Positions 9,955 to 20,654 of a stretch of DNA of 64,000 bases are shown in pieces; positions within the stretch are counted from its first letter, which is position 1; the number at the start of each line of letters is the position of its first letter. The notes beneath the pieces are model-generated. The model worked only from the letters and a program-made list of their open reading frames with translations. It was not told the DNA's origin and did no database searches. The stretch lies in assembly GCA_039105265.1 (NCBI GenBank), contig JAPFFF010000004.1, forward strand, positions 2,542,001 through 2,606,000, given 5' to 3'. The position numbers and the translations under genes were made by a program. The DNA comes from Tritrichomonas musculus (taxonomy: Eukaryota > Parabasalia > Tritrichomonadida > Tritrichomonadidae).

Positions 9955-10851
9955 TTATTTTTTGCTTTTCCGAGAAGAGCTTCTTGTTCTTGATGACATA
10001 TAGTTAACAAATTCATCATCTTTTGATTCTTGTTTTTCGGTAATTTCATTTGAATCAACATCTTCTAAATCTTCATTTTCATTTGAACTAATTTCTTCTA
10101 TATCTTCTAAATCATTTGTTGCTTGCTTTTTTTGGTTTCCTCTTTTGTTTTTAGTTTTCTTTGCTGTACAAGAATCATAAATTGGACATCTATCACATTT
10201 CGGGCTAACAGCATTACATATCGTTTGCCCAAAGTAGAGAACAGATTTATCAACTTCTTCCCATAGTTCTTCTGGGAAAATATTTTGTAAATCATCTTCT
10301 GTTTGTTCTGGCGTTTTTGTTTTCACCCATTTAAGTCGATTTGCAGTTCTATGGATATGAGTATCGACACCAATTCCTACACGCTTATTCCATGCTTCAC
10401 TCATTGTTAAAGTAGCCATTTTTTTCCCAACTCCTTTGATTGAAATTAGATCATCATAATTATCGGGAATGTCACCATTATAGTCTTTTTGGCATAACTT
10501 TGCAGCTTCAATAATATTTTCTGACTTTTTATTACTGAATGATACTCTTTTTATAAGCTCCTTTACGGTAGAAACGTTTGCTGTAGAAAGAGAAGAAGCA
10601 GTAAGTCCTCCTTCAAGGCCTTCATCTAAATTTTTTAAAGCTTGTTCAGAAATCGAATCCTTCGTTTGTGCACTAAGCATTAGGCTAATTAATACCTGAA
10701 ATCTTTGCTTTTTGTCTGGATTTAAGGCCTTTTCATTAGATTTTTGTATTTCTTTTTTATCATCTGAATTTCTATTTTCTTTAAATTCCTTTTCTCGAAA
10801 CGATTTTAATATATTTAATTGCTCTAAAGGTGTTAATTTTGTTTTTTTCAT
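9955..10851 (-). CDS. Endonuclease III (Nth/NTHL1-type DNA glycosylase-AP lyase)
   Basis: Bifunctional base-excision-repair enzyme that removes oxidised pyrimidines and cuts the abasic site. The helix-hairpin-helix lies at about 133-150 (SIKGVGKKMA), with catalytic Lys at K144 and catalytic Asp at D163 (GVDTHIHR). The [4Fe-4S] cluster signature C-X6-C-X2-C-X5-C is complete: C212, C219, C222 and C228. The core starts at about residue 45 after a Lys-rich N-terminal arm. A 70-residue tail after the cluster is alternately basic and acidic and ends in Arg/Ser/Lys repeats; it resembles a nuclear targeting or interaction tail and is absent from the bacterial enzyme (family knowledge). The start is the ATG at 10851. 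Confidence 0.96.
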   Translation of the reverse strand: MKKTKLTPLEQLNILKSFREKEFKENRNSDDKKEIQKSNEKALNPDKKQRFQVLISLMLSAQTKDSISEQALKNLDEGLEGGLTASSLSTANVSTVKELIKRVSFSNKKSENIIEAAKLCQKDYNGDIPDNYDDLISIKGVGKKMATLTMSEAWNKRVGIGVDTHIHRTANRLKWVKTKTPEQTEDDLQNIFPEELWEEVDKSVLYFGQTICNAVSPKCDRCPIYDSCTAKKTKNKRGNQKKQATNDLEDIEEISSNENEDLEDVDSNEITEKQESKDDEFVNYMSSRTRSSSRKSKK

Positions 10852-11036
10852 AAAAATATATTACATTATTGAATACTTTATTTAATAAACGTTCATTTAT
10901 TTGAATAAAAAAAAACTTATAATTGATAATAATTGATGCATTTTATTTGAAATAATATTGAATGGAATTTCACAAAAATTGAAATTAAAATTTTGATTTT
11001 AAAAAACATCAAAAATCTAAAAAATCAAAAATAAAT

Positions 11037-11642
11037 ATGAGCTTTCTTCTAGTGCCTTATAAGTTAAACATCACTGGAGTTACTTCCACATTTGTACTGC
11101 AATGCCGCTCCACTCTTAAAAGCTTTATATCAAAGAGATGTCCGATCGTTGAAGACATACTAATCATCAGACAATTATTTACAAATGAAGTATCCCCAAA
11201 ACAAATGATAATTATATCTGTATTAGAAATCCTTTCACTCTTACAACTTCATATCAATATTAATAACTTCCCATATTTTATGAGCTTCATGACAAATATT
11301 TATGCAATATGGCTTGCCAGTTATGAAATTTTTTATGATTTTTCAATCATCTGCTACTTTTTTTGTTTGACTCCTCAAGAAAGGGAAGATCAAATTGAAG
11401 AGTTTAAAAACAAAAATGCTAAAAATATTGACCATGAATCATGTAATTATTGTTCATTTTTTAATGATCCTAATGATGAACAATTAGATGAATGGGACAA
11501 ACAAATCCATTCCAATGATTTGAAAGAATATAATAATAATTTGAGCATGTTAAATGCTTTTGATGATTCAAATAAAGTAAAGAAATGGAAGAAGCAGAAG
11601 AAAAATGCTCACGAAAAGAAAATCAAATATAGGAATATCTAA
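11037..11642 (+). CDS. Hypothetical protein with hydrophobic middle, 201 aa
   Basis: I do not recognise this protein. It starts with an ATG (MSFLLVPYKLNITG). Residues about 57-108 are strongly hydrophobic and aromatic, enough for one or two membrane passes or the core of a helical domain. After residue 112 it is charged, with a Cys-X2-Cys pair (HESCNYCSFF), and it ends in a Lys-rich stretch that could be a nuclear or membrane-surface signal. It lies head to head with the endonuclease III gene (185 bp apart) and convergent with the Tubby-like gene. The single uninterrupted frame suggests a real gene. Confidence 0.55.
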   Translation: MSFLLVPYKLNITGVTSTFVLQCRSTLKSFISKRCPIVEDILIIRQLFTNEVSPKQMIIISVLEILSLLQLHININNFPYFMSFMTNIYAIWLASYEIFYDFSIICYFFCLTPQEREDQIEEFKNKNAKNIDHESCNYCSFFNDPNDEQLDEWDKQIHSNDLKEYNNNLSMLNAFDDSNKVKKWKKQKKNAHEKKIKYRNI

Positions 11643-11716
11643 TAAAAATTTAACCTTGCTTATCTAATTTTTGACAAAAAAAACCGGAAAATATATTATA
11701 TGCTTTTTTATTAATA

Positions 11717-13267
11717 TTATTTCATTGAAGTCATGATAGCAACACCCAATCCAAATGCAACAATTGGTGTGATTGGTTTTCTTGTCTTAATTTTGCAAAT
11801 CCCATTGACGGTCTTGAATATAAGGAACAAAATAGATTCATCTGTATCCCTTATAACGAAATTTTTTAACGATCGTTTAACTTGATATGGTCCCATATCC
11901 AGAGTTAATTTTCCGTTTTCATGTTTCTTTGGGAGAGAAGAACTCCAAATTCTAACACCTGGAACAGGATTACCTATACTTGCTAATCTTGATAGATCAT
12001 TTTCCTTATTTTGAGTGTTATAAATATTACCTTCTTCTGGAATAGCTAATCTGAAATATCGAATACGTGAGTCATCACCTGATAAATCAATAAATGAAAT
12101 GCCAGCAAGCTGAGGAGGATCTTGGGCTCCATTTGGTTTTCCAAAAACGGTAAAACGAGAACCATTTTGATGACGAACAACCATTCCTTGGAAATATGGC
12201 GAATCAAAAGAAACTGGATTTTGATTGCATACAATTTGAACTCTTCCGTATTTTTTGTTATGAGATGGCTGACTACGAAATACAATCACATCATTTTTCG
12301 TCATTTGAACTGCTCGTCTCCATAGAGAAAGTGCTTTTTCATAAGTTATTTGATAAGATTGATCCAAATATGAATCAGGAGAATTAGCATTGGATGGGCT
12401 TCCACTTATTCGTGGAAAACTTGGAGATGAGACTTGATTTGTTACAGAATTTACATTACGTATTTTGTCAATACCAGTCTGATTTTCATTAGGATTATTG
12501 TAAAAATTGGGTGCTGAGGCTCGATTGTTTTGAATATCGCTTTGAACATTTCTTTGAATATTGCTATCGATTTTATTGCTATCAATTACGTTGGCATCAA
12601 CTTTATTACTATCAATGTTATTGTCATCGATTTTATTGTTAAAATTGTTATTATTATTGTTATCGTCATAATTGCTATTATTATTGACATCAGGCGATTG
12701 AATATTATGATTGTGATGACGATTAACAGTAGGTGATATAGGAGCAGCAGAATTACTAACAGAAATATTATTTTTCGGAGTATTTATATTCCCAGTAGAA
12801 CGATTATTTCTAATAATGGGTTTAGGTGATTGCTGAACAGCATCACTGTATTCTTCATTATATGAATAATAACTATTGCTTTGTTCATCTTCACTCTTAT
12901 CTTTTGGATTATTCTTTGAGTTCTGTAATTCTTCTGTATTTGTACGTGGGGGTGGGGTTCGAGGTTTTTGAAGTGGACGTCTACCACGTTGTGGAGTGGG
13001 CCTGCGTATACTATTAGGAGTAGGTGAAATCTTAGATGGCGGCTGAGGGACATTTTTATTAATAGGTGTGGATACCGATGATTTCACGTTTTTCTTCTCA
13101 GAATAATTATAACTTTCACTATATCCACTATAATTTTCATCATATGAATAATCATCACTTCCAGAAGGAACATTAATATTAACTCTTGAACGAGGTGAAC
13201 TTGCATTTGATGGCATATTTCCTCTTGGAGAAACTGGATTTCGGCGAGCATTCATCCCTCCTCTCAT
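11717..13267 (-). CDS. Tubby-like protein, 516 aa
   Basis: The C-terminal 200 residues (about 315-516) fit the Tubby domain, a beta-barrel around a hydrophobic helix that binds phosphoinositides at the plasma membrane. Diagnostic parts are the NGKLTLDMG strand followed by KRSLKNFVIRD, and the buried C-terminal helix (TPIVAFGLGVAIMTS). The first 310 residues are disordered: Arg/Pro-rich, Tyr-Ser-rich (SYNYSEKK, SYYSYNEEYSD), then an Asn/Asp block with repeated D-S-N-K-[IV]-D units. Tubby proteins in other eukaryotes link PIP2 membranes to ciliary cargo; that role here is inference. It belongs to a divergent trichomonad Tubby type, not to a particular animal TULP. Confidence 0.82.
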   Translation of the reverse strand: MRGGMNARRNPVSPRGNMPSNASSPRSRVNINVPSGSDDYSYDENYSGYSESYNYSEKKNVKSSVSTPINKNVPQPPSKISPTPNSIRRPTPQRGRRPLQKPRTPPPRTNTEELQNSKNNPKDKSEDEQSNSYYSYNEEYSDAVQQSPKPIIRNNRSTGNINTPKNNISVSNSAAPISPTVNRHHNHNIQSPDVNNNSNYDDNNNNNNFNNKIDDNNIDSNKVDANVIDSNKIDSNIQRNVQSDIQNNRASAPNFYNNPNENQTGIDKIRNVNSVTNQVSSPSFPRISGSPSNANSPDSYLDQSYQITYEKALSLWRRAVQMTKNDVIVFRSQPSHNKKYGRVQIVCNQNPVSFDSPYFQGMVVRHQNGSRFTVFGKPNGAQDPPQLAGISFIDLSGDDSRIRYFRLAIPEEGNIYNTQNKENDLSRLASIGNPVPGVRIWSSSLPKKHENGKLTLDMGPYQVKRSLKNFVIRDTDESILFLIFKTVNGICKIKTRKPITPIVAFGLGVAIMTSMK

Positions 13268-13919
13268 TTATTTGCCTATTCGATTTATGTCTGTTTTTTT
13301 TTTTTATTAAGGGTGCCGTCTATTTGCTGTTTTTTAATCACCAAATGCTTCTAACACAATTTAAATAGAGATATAATTTAGAATAATTTAATAATATCTA
13401 AATAACAATTTTTAACAAATTTATTTAATATCCTCATGAGATATAAATGTTTTTCTTATACTAATTTAAATTTGAATGACAAATTGAAAAAAATTCAATG
13501 TTTTTTTGAATGAAAAATAATAAACGTATCCTCAAAAAAAAAAAAAAAAATTACCGAAATATTAATTTGAAATAATTTTGTGATATTTAATTAATTAAAA
13601 AAGTAAATAAATCGTTTAATTGCGCCTATTTTTTAAAATAATAGAAGATTTTGTGTATTTTTTTTACAAAACATAATATGTAATATTTATGACATTACTA
13701 GTTTTTTTCAACTTAATATACGTATAGTTCAATTGGTTTCAAAAGCATGATTGCATTTTATTAAAAAAATAATACTTTTATATCAATTGAATTTGAATGA
13801 GGGCAATTTTAATTTGATAGATTTTTTATAGTTTATTTCAATGTAAATACGTTAATTTTCAATGTATGTACGTTAATTTTTGTAATAAAATACGTTAAAT
13901 TTCAAGCTTAGAAATTGAA
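13268..13919. other. Intergenic AT-rich DNA
   Basis: No gene seen. It contains a T run at 13297-13307, an A run near 13536-13550 and two related TACGTTAATTTT words at 13847-13880, before the 112-136-bp tandem repeat begins. Confidence 0.4.
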
Positions 13920-15300
13920 TAAGTCTAGGTTTGTAAAAAAAAATTAAAAACTATCTTCAAATTCATATCTTTTTAATGCTGAGAAGAAGATGTTGCATTT
14001 AATTGTAAATATATCAGGGTTGTCGATCGATGATGATAAATATCGATTATCGGCTCATTATCGATAGTCCGATAATATCGATAAAAATTTGTTCGATAAC
14101 CAATAATTATCGATAAATACGTTAAGCAAAACCGCCGATATTTGGTCACTATCGGACGGTTACGGTTCGATATTCTCCGATATTTTATAATAAAATTTCC
14201 ATACTTTTTTTTTACATTTTTGATTAAAATTTGGAATTTTATATTTTTAATTGTGCTTCAATAGTGCATGCTGAAATAAGCGAAATAAGGTCAGAGTGCA
14301 TTATATGTCCAATATAATAATGAGAAGCTAAAAAATCAGGTTTTTGATTAATACATAAAAAGATTATTTTAAAAATTTTTAAAAAAGAACCAATTGGCCA
14401 ACAAAAAAAGATTATGATTAAGAACAAAGTTATAAGACGATAATTTCCTCATATCTTCTCAGTATTAAATTATTTCCATATTTGCAAATTAACGAATCTT
14501 AATATGTAATGAAATATTAATGCAATGCTACTAAAATAATTTGCGTTTTTTTTTTATTAAAAGAATATCAAGTCTAAAAATATTTAGAGAAATGGAGAGA
14601 ATTTTATTAATTTAAATTACAAAAAGTTATCGTGTTCACTTTTTGATAAATTTAATTTTTTTGCCAAAATAAAATTATCTTTATTGATTTTAAATTTCAT
14701 ACTTAAATATTATTAGAATTATAATATATTACTTATCTTTTATTATAATAAAAGTTAATTTCCTATGAAATATAAAAAATCTTTTTTAATAATTTGATCA
14801 TTTGTACATACAAGCTTTTTTATATGTCATTACTTGAAAAAATAACTTTTATATAATTATATAACAATTAAATAGCCATAATTTCTAGTAAATATCTTTT
14901 CTTTACCTTAAAAAAGTTAAAAATATCGGTCATTATTGGCCATGATAAAAACCGTTTTTATCGATAATGATATTTATTATCGGATAGTATCGGTTATTCT
15001 ACTCTACTCCCGATAATATCGATAATATTGGCAACGTATTTAACCGTTATCGGACACTATCGATAAACATCCCTGAAATATATGAGCATAATTACTTAAA
15101 TAAGTCTAGGTTTGTAAAAAAAAAAAAGATTTTATAATTATCTTCAAATTGAAAATTCATGTGACTTGATTATTGTTCAGTATTTGAGAAGAAGATGTGA
15201 CATTTAATTGTAAATATATGAGCATAATTACTTAAATAAACCTAGGTTTGCAAAAAAATAATAATAATAATAATTATCTTCAAATTGATAATGCGAATAA
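13920..15300. repeat. Imperfect tandem repeat (units of about 112-136 bp), interrupted by a transposon
   Basis: Three units begin with TAA-[GA]-[TC]-CTAGGTTTG at 13920, 15101 and 15237. Each continues with a poly-A run, TTATCTTCAAATT-like sequence, then GAGAAGAAGATG and TTTAATTGTAAATATATGAG. The first unit is split by the hAT-like element at 14015-15075. Unit 2 spans 136 bp; unit 1 without its insertion is about 112 bp; unit 3 is partial. No coding potential. Confidence 0.8.
14015..15075. mobile_element. hAT-like non-autonomous DNA transposon with 8-bp target duplication
   Basis: The 1061-bp element begins CAGGGTTGTCGATCG and ends CGATAAACATCCCTG, so its ends are imperfect inverted repeats of the CAGGG type known from hAT elements. 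It is flanked on both sides by AAATATAT (14007-14014 and 15076-15083), an 8-bp direct target duplication, the size hAT transposases make. About 170 bp at each end is packed with ATCGATA/CGATAA words on both strands, resembling subterminal transposase sites. The core is plain AT-rich DNA with no frame longer than 62 codons, so it must have moved using an enzyme from elsewhere. The undisturbed target is preserved next door (15200-15240). Confidence 0.88.
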
Positions 15301-15664
15301 GGTAGTCATCATTAATATTCCAAAAAAGTGACTAAGGTTTTTTTTTTTAAATTTCAAGATTTTGTTTTTAAATAACTGAAAAATGCAATGATTATTTTCA
15401 ATAAATTAATTGAATTTTTTTTCTAACAGGTCATTGAAAAATAAAAAAACATTAATATCTTAATATTTAATCAATTTAATAATAAATAAAATATAAATAT
15501 AAATAATATAATAATATTAACATAATATAACATAAATATTTTAAGATAACTCTTTTTTATTATTCAAAAAACAGCAAGTAGACGCCACCTTTATACTTAC
15601 CAAAATGTAATTCAAAATTGAATATTTTCAAATTAATTCGTTAATTGGAGAAAAAAAAAAAAAA
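15301..15664. other. Spacer upstream of the 15665 gene
   Basis: AT-rich spacer with AAATAT/ATAAAT simple repeats around 15470-15540 and an A-run immediately before the start codon (15651-15664). Nothing else recognised. Confidence 0.4.
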
Positions 15665-18409
15665 ATGAATGAAGAGATTGATGTGAGCGAAATCATTAGA
15701 TTAGCTCAAACAGAATTCAATCTCTCTTTTAGCTTTGATGTTTCTCGAATGCAAAATCTTTTTGAACAGCTTTGTATAAATATTCAAAAGCTTCAAAACG
15801 ATATTTATAACCTGAAAAAAGATGTTCTAAATAAGGCAGATAAATCTCAAGTTGAAGCACTTAAAGACAATGCTATTCAAGATAATGAAAAAAATAATGA
15901 TAATGAAAAAAATAATGATAATGAAAAAAATAATGATAATGAAAAAAAAGAAAATGTAGATAAGAGCCCAGAAGATGACTCGAAAGCTTCTGATATACCC
16001 CAACCATCTATCAATAATAAATATCCAGAAGAATTCGATGAAAGACTAACTAAATGTGAAGAGAAAGTCTTAGATTTTGATAAAAGATTTGAAGAACTCT
16101 CAAAATATTTGACATCTGAGCCTGCTAACAACAAAAATGACAGCAAAGGTGATAATAAAGGACAAACTAGACATGAGCTTTTTGAAGAAATTCTACATGA
16201 ATTTGATAGAGCTAAAAAAGAAGAAAAAGATGCAGCTCCAGCCTTAAAAACTACTGATGTTGAAGAAGAAAATGAATCAAAATCAAATGTTGAAGAAGAA
16301 AACGAGCAAAATTCTGAGCCTAAGTTCAATCCTGAGCCAAAAATTCCGCATTCTGATGATACTCTTGAAACATTTCTTGATGCAGCAAAAATAGAAATTG
16401 AAAATGCAAAGAAACTTCTTAGTGACGAATTTGGACAGCAAATGAAAGATAATAATACAAAGTTGAATGGCCAAATCTCGAAGGCGGCTGCAGATTCTGA
16501 ATGCGGTCTCAAAAAAGCAAATGGTAGAATTATTGAAACAGCAAATAAATTTGATACAGAAATTAAAGAAATGTCTACTGATAATCAACGTCAATTTGCA
16601 CAACTTCGTGAAAATCTTGAAAACCTTGCCAATAAAGTCAAAGCCTTAGAAAGTCGATTTGAAGCCAATGCAAAAGCTGCTGAAATGAGCAAGGACTCTC
16701 TCAAAAAGCTTGTCACTGATGATGGAAAACTTGATACTGAACAATTGTTGGAACAACTTGAACAACATTTGATTGTTATTAATGATATGGATGGTAGACT
16801 TATCGCCCTTGAAAATCGAAAGTATGTCTCCCAAGATTCATTTGATACAGTTGTTAAATCTTTGGATGAATGCACAGAAAAAGTGAAAAAAGTTGAATCA
16901 ATGATTGTAACCACTGATATGTCTGTTGCAGGAATTAGAGATGCTCTTGATGAACTGAAAAAGATAATTGAAAATCAAGTAACTAATGATCAACTTCAAG
17001 AAGCCGAAAATGTCATTCATGAACTTCAAGATGAATCAACAAATATACGTGATGCAGTTATCAAAAGTAACAAAGATATCATTAATTTACGAGCAGCAAT
17101 AAATACCCTACGAAATCATTCAGAAGAAACAAGATCAATTGCTGAAGATGCAAATAATTCTGTTAAGCATGCATGCGAAGATGTTCAAAACAACGATAAA
17201 AGATTGAAGAAAATGGTCGTTTTCATGCAAAATGAAAGTAATCAAATAGGCAATCAAATTAAAGAACTTGCCACAATGACAGAAAGAAATGACGAAGCGA
17301 TTACAGAACTTCAGAAACAACGCGAGATTGATATGGCACGGATTGATGCCTTCAAAAACAATTCAGATACTTATTCGGATGAATATGCTACACCGAGATC
17401 ATCAAAATCTACCAAAAGTAAGCAACGACATTCTTCTCCAGTTCAAACTGTTTCATCAGCCACATCTCCTCACCTTCCTTTACTCGCTGTCAACATTGAT
17501 ACAACCGCCAACAATACACCACTTCCACCAGTTCCAAATATTTCACAAATCCAGCAATCGCAATCAACGCAACAATCACAATCATCAAATACTCAACAAC
17601 AACAGCAACAACAGCAGCAGCAACAACAACAACAGCAACAAGTGGCATTCGATCAGCCGATAGTAACCGCTGCCAAAAGAAAACAAGGCGATACATCTGT
17701 ATATGCACAACCATTAAAACGAAGTGGCGGTCTTCCTCGTTTAGCTCAACAACAAGCTAAAAGAGATATAGAAAGTGTCAGAATGGACCTTAAACGATAC
17801 GAAGAGCTCATTCCTCGTGTTGAGCGTCTTGAATCTACAATATCGACTCTCAAAAGCTCCGTCGATTCCCTCAATAAGCAGACAAAAGCACTCTCTGAGG
17901 CCAAGGCAGATCGAACAGAACTTCAGACCCTCTTTGAGCAGTTCCGAATGGCTCTTGGCGAGCTCAACAACAGACTTGGCGGCATTCGTAAGATTGTCGC
18001 CTCGAAAGCTGATCTTTCAGAATTGAAGGAAGTTCAACAAGCCTTCTTTAAAGAACTCGTTCAGAGTGGAGAAACAGCAGCTGGAACTGAAACAGTTCGC
18101 TGCCTAATGTGTGGACAGCCACGAACTAACATTACTGGCGCAATAGACGATCCGACACTTGCAAAAGCAATAGGAAGCGCAGTATCGTCGAGAGTGACAG
18201 GAGCCGATGGACAGGGCAACGTTTGCTTCGTGTATGGAGAACATGGAGAGATGTTCTTAGGAAGATCCGTTGATGGAAGACCAATTTACTCAAGAATGGC
18301 CAATTCGGAGGAAGAGGGAAATACAAAAGGAAATAGATCAAATCAACCACCAATGACAGCGCCAATGATTGCTAGGAAGGTTCTCGATGGACCATCATCT
18401 AATTCTTAA
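15665..18409 (+). CDS. Coiled-coil protein, DUF4795/QRICH2-like C-terminus, 914 aa
   Basis: The protein is mainly coiled coil (residues about 25-60, 130-160, 235-570 and 695-800). It contains an Asn-Asp-Asn-Glu-Lys repeat at about 75-95 (four 18-bp DNA units at 15886-15950), Lys/Glu-rich linkers and a poly-Gln tract near residues 640-660. The last 200 residues have regular heptads (ELIPRVERLES, LRKIVASKADLSEL-like) followed by a Cys-X2-Cys motif, VRCLMCGQPR. This layout resembles the DUF4795 region of the sperm-flagellum protein QRICH2, where a coiled coil leads into a CxxC motif. That match is from memory and moderate. Base composition rises toward higher GC in the last 700 bp. The start is the only ATG after a poly-A run. 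Confidence 0.7.
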   Translation: MNEEIDVSEIIRLAQTEFNLSFSFDVSRMQNLFEQLCINIQKLQNDIYNLKKDVLNKADKSQVEALKDNAIQDNEKNNDNEKNNDNEKNNDNEKKENVDKSPEDDSKASDIPQPSINNKYPEEFDERLTKCEEKVLDFDKRFEELSKYLTSEPANNKNDSKGDNKGQTRHELFEEILHEFDRAKKEEKDAAPALKTTDVEEENESKSNVEEENEQNSEPKFNPEPKIPHSDDTLETFLDAAKIEIENAKKLLSDEFGQQMKDNNTKLNGQISKAAADSECGLKKANGRIIETANKFDTEIKEMSTDNQRQFAQLRENLENLANKVKALESRFEANAKAAEMSKDSLKKLVTDDGKLDTEQLLEQLEQHLIVINDMDGRLIALENRKYVSQDSFDTVVKSLDECTEKVKKVESMIVTTDMSVAGIRDALDELKKIIENQVTNDQLQEAENVIHELQDESTNIRDAVIKSNKDIINLRAAINTLRNHSEETRSIAEDANNSVKHACEDVQNNDKRLKKMVVFMQNESNQIGNQIKELATMTERNDEAITELQKQREIDMARIDAFKNNSDTYSDEYATPRSSKSTKSKQRHSSPVQTVSSATSPHLPLLAVNIDTTANNTPLPPVPNISQIQQSQSTQQSQSSNTQQQQQQQQQQQQQQQQVAFDQPIVTAAKRKQGDTSVYAQPLKRSGGLPRLAQQQAKRDIESVRMDLKRYEELIPRVERLESTISTLKSSVDSLNKQTKALSEAKADRTELQTLFEQFRMALGELNNRLGGIRKIVASKADLSELKEVQQAFFKELVQSGETAAGTETVRCLMCGQPRTNITGAIDDPTLAKAIGSAVSSRVTGADGQGNVCFVYGEHGEMFLGRSVDGRPIYSRMANSEEEGNTKGNRSNQPPMTAPMIARKVLDGPSSNS

Positions 18410-18647
18410 CGATTTTTTTTTTATGAATATATATTATTTGTTGTTGATTAAAAATTGTTAATAAATTAATTGTTTTAGATTGATAGTTATGAGTTGAATG
18501 ATATTTCTTTGTTTTATTGCTTAATTAAGTTTTTGTTAACTTTAAAGAATGCATGATTTTTAATAAAAGATGCCTTCTTGGTGTGCATATTAAAAAATAT
18601 TTTCTAAAAAATCAATATTTTATCCTTTTTGAGATGAAATAAATATA

Positions 18648-20307
18648 GGGCTAGCATGAAATAATTTGGAATTTTACTTGAGGAAATAAAAATTTTTTGA
18701 TTTTTCTAATCAATTTTGACAAAAATAAAAAAAAAATTTCAAAAACAAAAATTTTTCCGCAGAAATTATTAGCAATTTTGATAGAAATATTTTTTTAGCG
18801 AAAACGGTTTTCAATATAACGAATTTATTATGGCATTGTTCGAAAACGGTTTTCGATATAACGAATTTAGTCCTATCTCTTGAGAAAAAAGTACAAGCAA
18901 AATGAATAAAATTGAAATCAATTTCCCTCAAATATAAAATTCTATCGATAAAAATAATTTGTAATATGGAATTTAATTATTTCTAAATATATTGTTGCAA
19001 CAATTTTCTTTTTATTTTCAAGAAAATTAATATAAATTGCAGTTATAAAAAATACTATTAGATATTTAAATATAATTTTAAATTATGCAATCTTAATCTG
19101 ATTTATAAAAAACTAAAAATTTAGTATATTCATTAATAATATGTTAAATTAATTATTTCAAATAAATTATTATTTATTAAATACTAATAAATCCATCTCT
19201 AAGACTAACATCATCTTGTGGATGAAAAATTTTTTTACTTAAATGAAATTTGAATAAAAAAATTTTTGCGTAATTGAAATTTGGAATAAAATTTTTTGCT
19301 TATTTGAAAAAAAAAATTTGGCAATGATATGTCTCAATTCACTCAAAAATTATTATTCAGAAGAAATGATTGATTTAATAATAATAATATTAAAAAGGTT
19401 GGGAGAAATCAACAACAAGAAAATTTATTATATTTTGCATAAATTAAACATTAATTACTATTTGTTAATTCTAGAATCAAGCAATTATCAAAAGATAAAT
19501 TCAATTTATCAAATATTTATGATCAGAGTCAACATTCTTCATGAAAACCCTATTTCTAATTTATTATGGACAAAAATTATCCAAAATTATCATAAATATC
19601 CAGCAAAAACAAAATCTATATCAATCAAGTGTTTGACATATTTGTTGAATCCAAAAATTAATTTATCTACTCAAATAATTTTCGATTCTCAATTATTTCA
19701 AATAATTTGTGACCATTTAAATGATTTTATTTTTGAAGATATAGTGAATCTACTTTTTATTTTACAAACTTTAATATGCTTATCTATAAATTCTCATCAT
19801 GAATGTGAGCTAAGAACAAATTTATTATTATATGATATCATACCAATTCTCAAAGATATTCAATATAGTGAATTAAATGATCAATTATGTGATGCATCTA
19901 TCGAAAATGTCATAAGTTTTGTCACAAAATAAATATAAAAACTCTTTAAAGGACAAGTGAAAATTATAATCATAATTATTTTTATCAAAATTAATTAAAA
20001 TTTTCTTTTTCTTTTATTTTTTTATTCAATATATTTTTTTATTTTTACATTTTTTTTCACATGATTTAATTGTTTTTGCTCAAAATTTTTTTCAAATTAA
20101 TACAGGTTAATACTTTAGACCAAAAACCGTTTTCGCAAAAAATTTTTTTTGTGAAAAATTGATCACAATTTCTGCGGTAAAATTTTATTTATTGAAAAAT
20201 TAATTATTTTTTTGGAAAAAATGCACACAATAATAATTTTTTTGATCGAAGCTAATTCGGAATAGATTTTTTTATCAAATGATTTGCTAATTATTTCGTG
20301 CTAGCCC
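18648..20307. mobile_element. TIR element (TA target) carrying an ARM-like gene fragment
   Basis: The 1660-bp element starts GGGCTAGCATGAAATAATT and ends with the inverse (AATTATTTCGTGCTAGCCC), one mismatch in about 19 bp, flanked by TA at 18646-18647 and 20308-20309. Inverted similarity continues inward: CCGCAGAAATT and GCGAAAACGGTTTT occur about 110-160 bp from the left end and, inverted, at a similar distance from the right end, so the TIRs are roughly 190 bp and degenerate. The left arm also has two tandem copies of a CGAAAACGGTTTTCRATATAACG word (18799-18870). TA duplication suggests the Tc1/mariner superfamily. The only sizeable frame is not a transposase. Confidence 0.8.
19324..19932 (+). 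CDS. ARM/HEAT-like protein fragment inside a TIR element
   Basis: A 202-aa frame from the ATG at 19324 (a TTG precedes it). It is helical and Leu/Ile/Asn-rich, with several helix pairs such as IICDHLNDFIFEDIVNLLF and the ending IIPILKDIQYSELNDQLCD. This resembles the last repeats of trichomonad armadillo-type solenoid proteins. It has no DDE motif, HTH or other transposase signature. It lies wholly between the TIRs of the 18648-20307 element, so I read it as a captured piece of a host gene, or less likely a host gene that a pair of repeats happened to flank. It is not a copy of the ODAD2 gene that follows. Whether it is expressed is unknown. Confidence 0.5.
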   Translation: MICLNSLKNYYSEEMIDLIIIILKRLGEINNKKIYYILHKLNINYYLLILESSNYQKINSIYQIFMIRVNILHENPISNLLWTKIIQNYHKYPAKTKSISIKCLTYLLNPKINLSTQIIFDSQLFQIICDHLNDFIFEDIVNLLFILQTLICLSINSHHECELRTNLLLYDIIPILKDIQYSELNDQLCDASIENVISFVTK

Positions 20308-20309
20308 TA

Positions 20310-20654
20310 TAAACAATATTTTTCAATAAATATTAATGCATAAAATTATTCCACTTAAGTAATTATTTTGGCTTATATTCATCAAATTAACATATTGTGC
20401 AATTGCTTATCAAAATATAAAAAAAACAAATTCAATATTTTTTTTCTAAAAAAGATATTAAGTAGTTAAATTAATAAAGTAACACAAATATAATATATAA
20501 AATAAATTATTTTTTAAATTTATCATTTTATTAAAAAGATATTATTATAAAAAAAAATTCAAAAAAAATGAAATGATAAACAAACTCTGAAATATTTAAA
20601 CCGACACTCGATGAAAATCAATTGAAATTAGTAACGAATATAATCAGAAATAAA
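20310..20654. other. Spacer upstream of the ODAD2-like gene
   Basis: AT-rich spacer. An in-frame TTG at 20622 is open to the gene but the first ATG at 20655 is the credible start. No clear Inr selected. Confidence 0.4.

Noticed and set aside
15877-16512. 211-codon Ser/Phe-rich frame on the minus strand
   Set aside because: Antisense shadow of the Glu/Lys/Asp-rich coiled-coil gene at 15665-18409.
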